Both the position numbers and the translations under genes were made by a program. DNA of 64,000 nt from Gottfriedia luciferensis. Lineage in GTDB: Bacteria; Bacillota; Bacilli; Bacillales; Bacillaceae_G. Shown here piece by piece: positions 63,954 to 64,000 of this stretch (the stretch's first letter is position 1; each line of letters starts with the position of its first letter). The notes below the pieces were generated by a model. The model ran no database searches and was not told the origin of the DNA. It saw only the letters and a program-made list of their open reading frames with translations. The stretch lies in NCBI RefSeq assembly GCF_001712755.1, contig NZ_MDKC01000036.1, positions 210,503-274,502 of the forward strand, written 5' to 3'.

Positions 63954-64000
63954 TTGGTGGAAAGAAATAAAGAGCTTTTATTTAAGCTGATTGTCGTAAT
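63954..64000 (+). CDS. Start of a gene cut by the window end
   Basis: GGAGG is followed 8 bases later by TTG (and 11 later by GTG), opening a frame VERNKELLFKLIVV that runs to the window edge. A charged N-terminus leading into hydrophobic residues would suit a membrane-anchored sugar-phosphate transferase of the WbaP type, but 15 codons cannot decide it. Confidence 0.4.
   Translation, partial: MVERNKELLFKLIVV

Overview
The window looks like the chromosome of a spore-forming, low-GC Bacillaceae bacterium (Bacillus sensu lato; a Gottfriedia-like species is a guess I cannot test). Supporting signs are a tricistronic spore germination receptor, the spore-cortex deacetylase PdaA, a Spo0E-like phosphatase, AGGAGG-type ribosome binding sites throughout, and a gene run (yfjO/rlmD-like, yfjP, pdaA, yfkAB, yfkD, yfkE) that as I recall also lies together in B. 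subtilis.

Layout. (1) 1-7.4 kb is a decayed accessory region. It holds a short Spo0E-like gene, broken secreted-protein remnants, an IS6-family transposase relic, a LysR regulator and a large secreted S8 (subtilisin-like) protease. The protease reading frame is broken twice near its 3' end. A near-perfect palindrome with LysR T-N11-A geometry occurs three times: at the LysR promoter and inside two inverted copies of a ~250-bp leader. (2) 7.4-11.3 kb is a gerK-ordered (A-C-B) germination receptor operon. (3) 12-26.7 kb is mostly the conserved yfj/yfk housekeeping block, with a class I fumarase and a 909-aa glycosyltransferase/glycerophosphotransferase between yfjP and pdaA. Intergenic curiosities here are a cluster of hairpins around an orphan Fur box, a 12-unit array with a 21-bp period, and a palindromic intergenic repeat. 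(4) 26.7-64 kb is one long cell-surface polymer locus.

How the polymer locus fits together. TarI and TarJ make CDP-ribitol. Two tandem and two further bifunctional proteins (GT2 plus CDP-glycerol-phosphotransferase-type domains) could polymerise or transfer polyol phosphates. TagG/TagH would export the polymer and an LCP protein would attach it to peptidoglycan. RfbABCD make dTDP-rhamnose, GalU and GalE supply UDP-glucose and UDP-galactose, and MnaA plus a UDP-ManNAc dehydrogenase would give UDP-ManNAcA. Several GT2, GT4 and CgeB-like glycosyltransferases would decorate the chain. An MBOAT/DHHW pair is a likely O-acetylation module. TagO, TarA and TarB, the usual linkage-unit enzymes, are not in the window. 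The locus therefore looks like a ribitol-phosphate teichoic acid or related glycopolymer set rich in accessory sugars, with initiation encoded elsewhere. Strong rho-independent terminators split it into about ten transcription units on both strands.

I saw no tRNA, rRNA, CRISPR array, prophage or origin. All functional calls rest on reading motifs and gene context; no database search was run.
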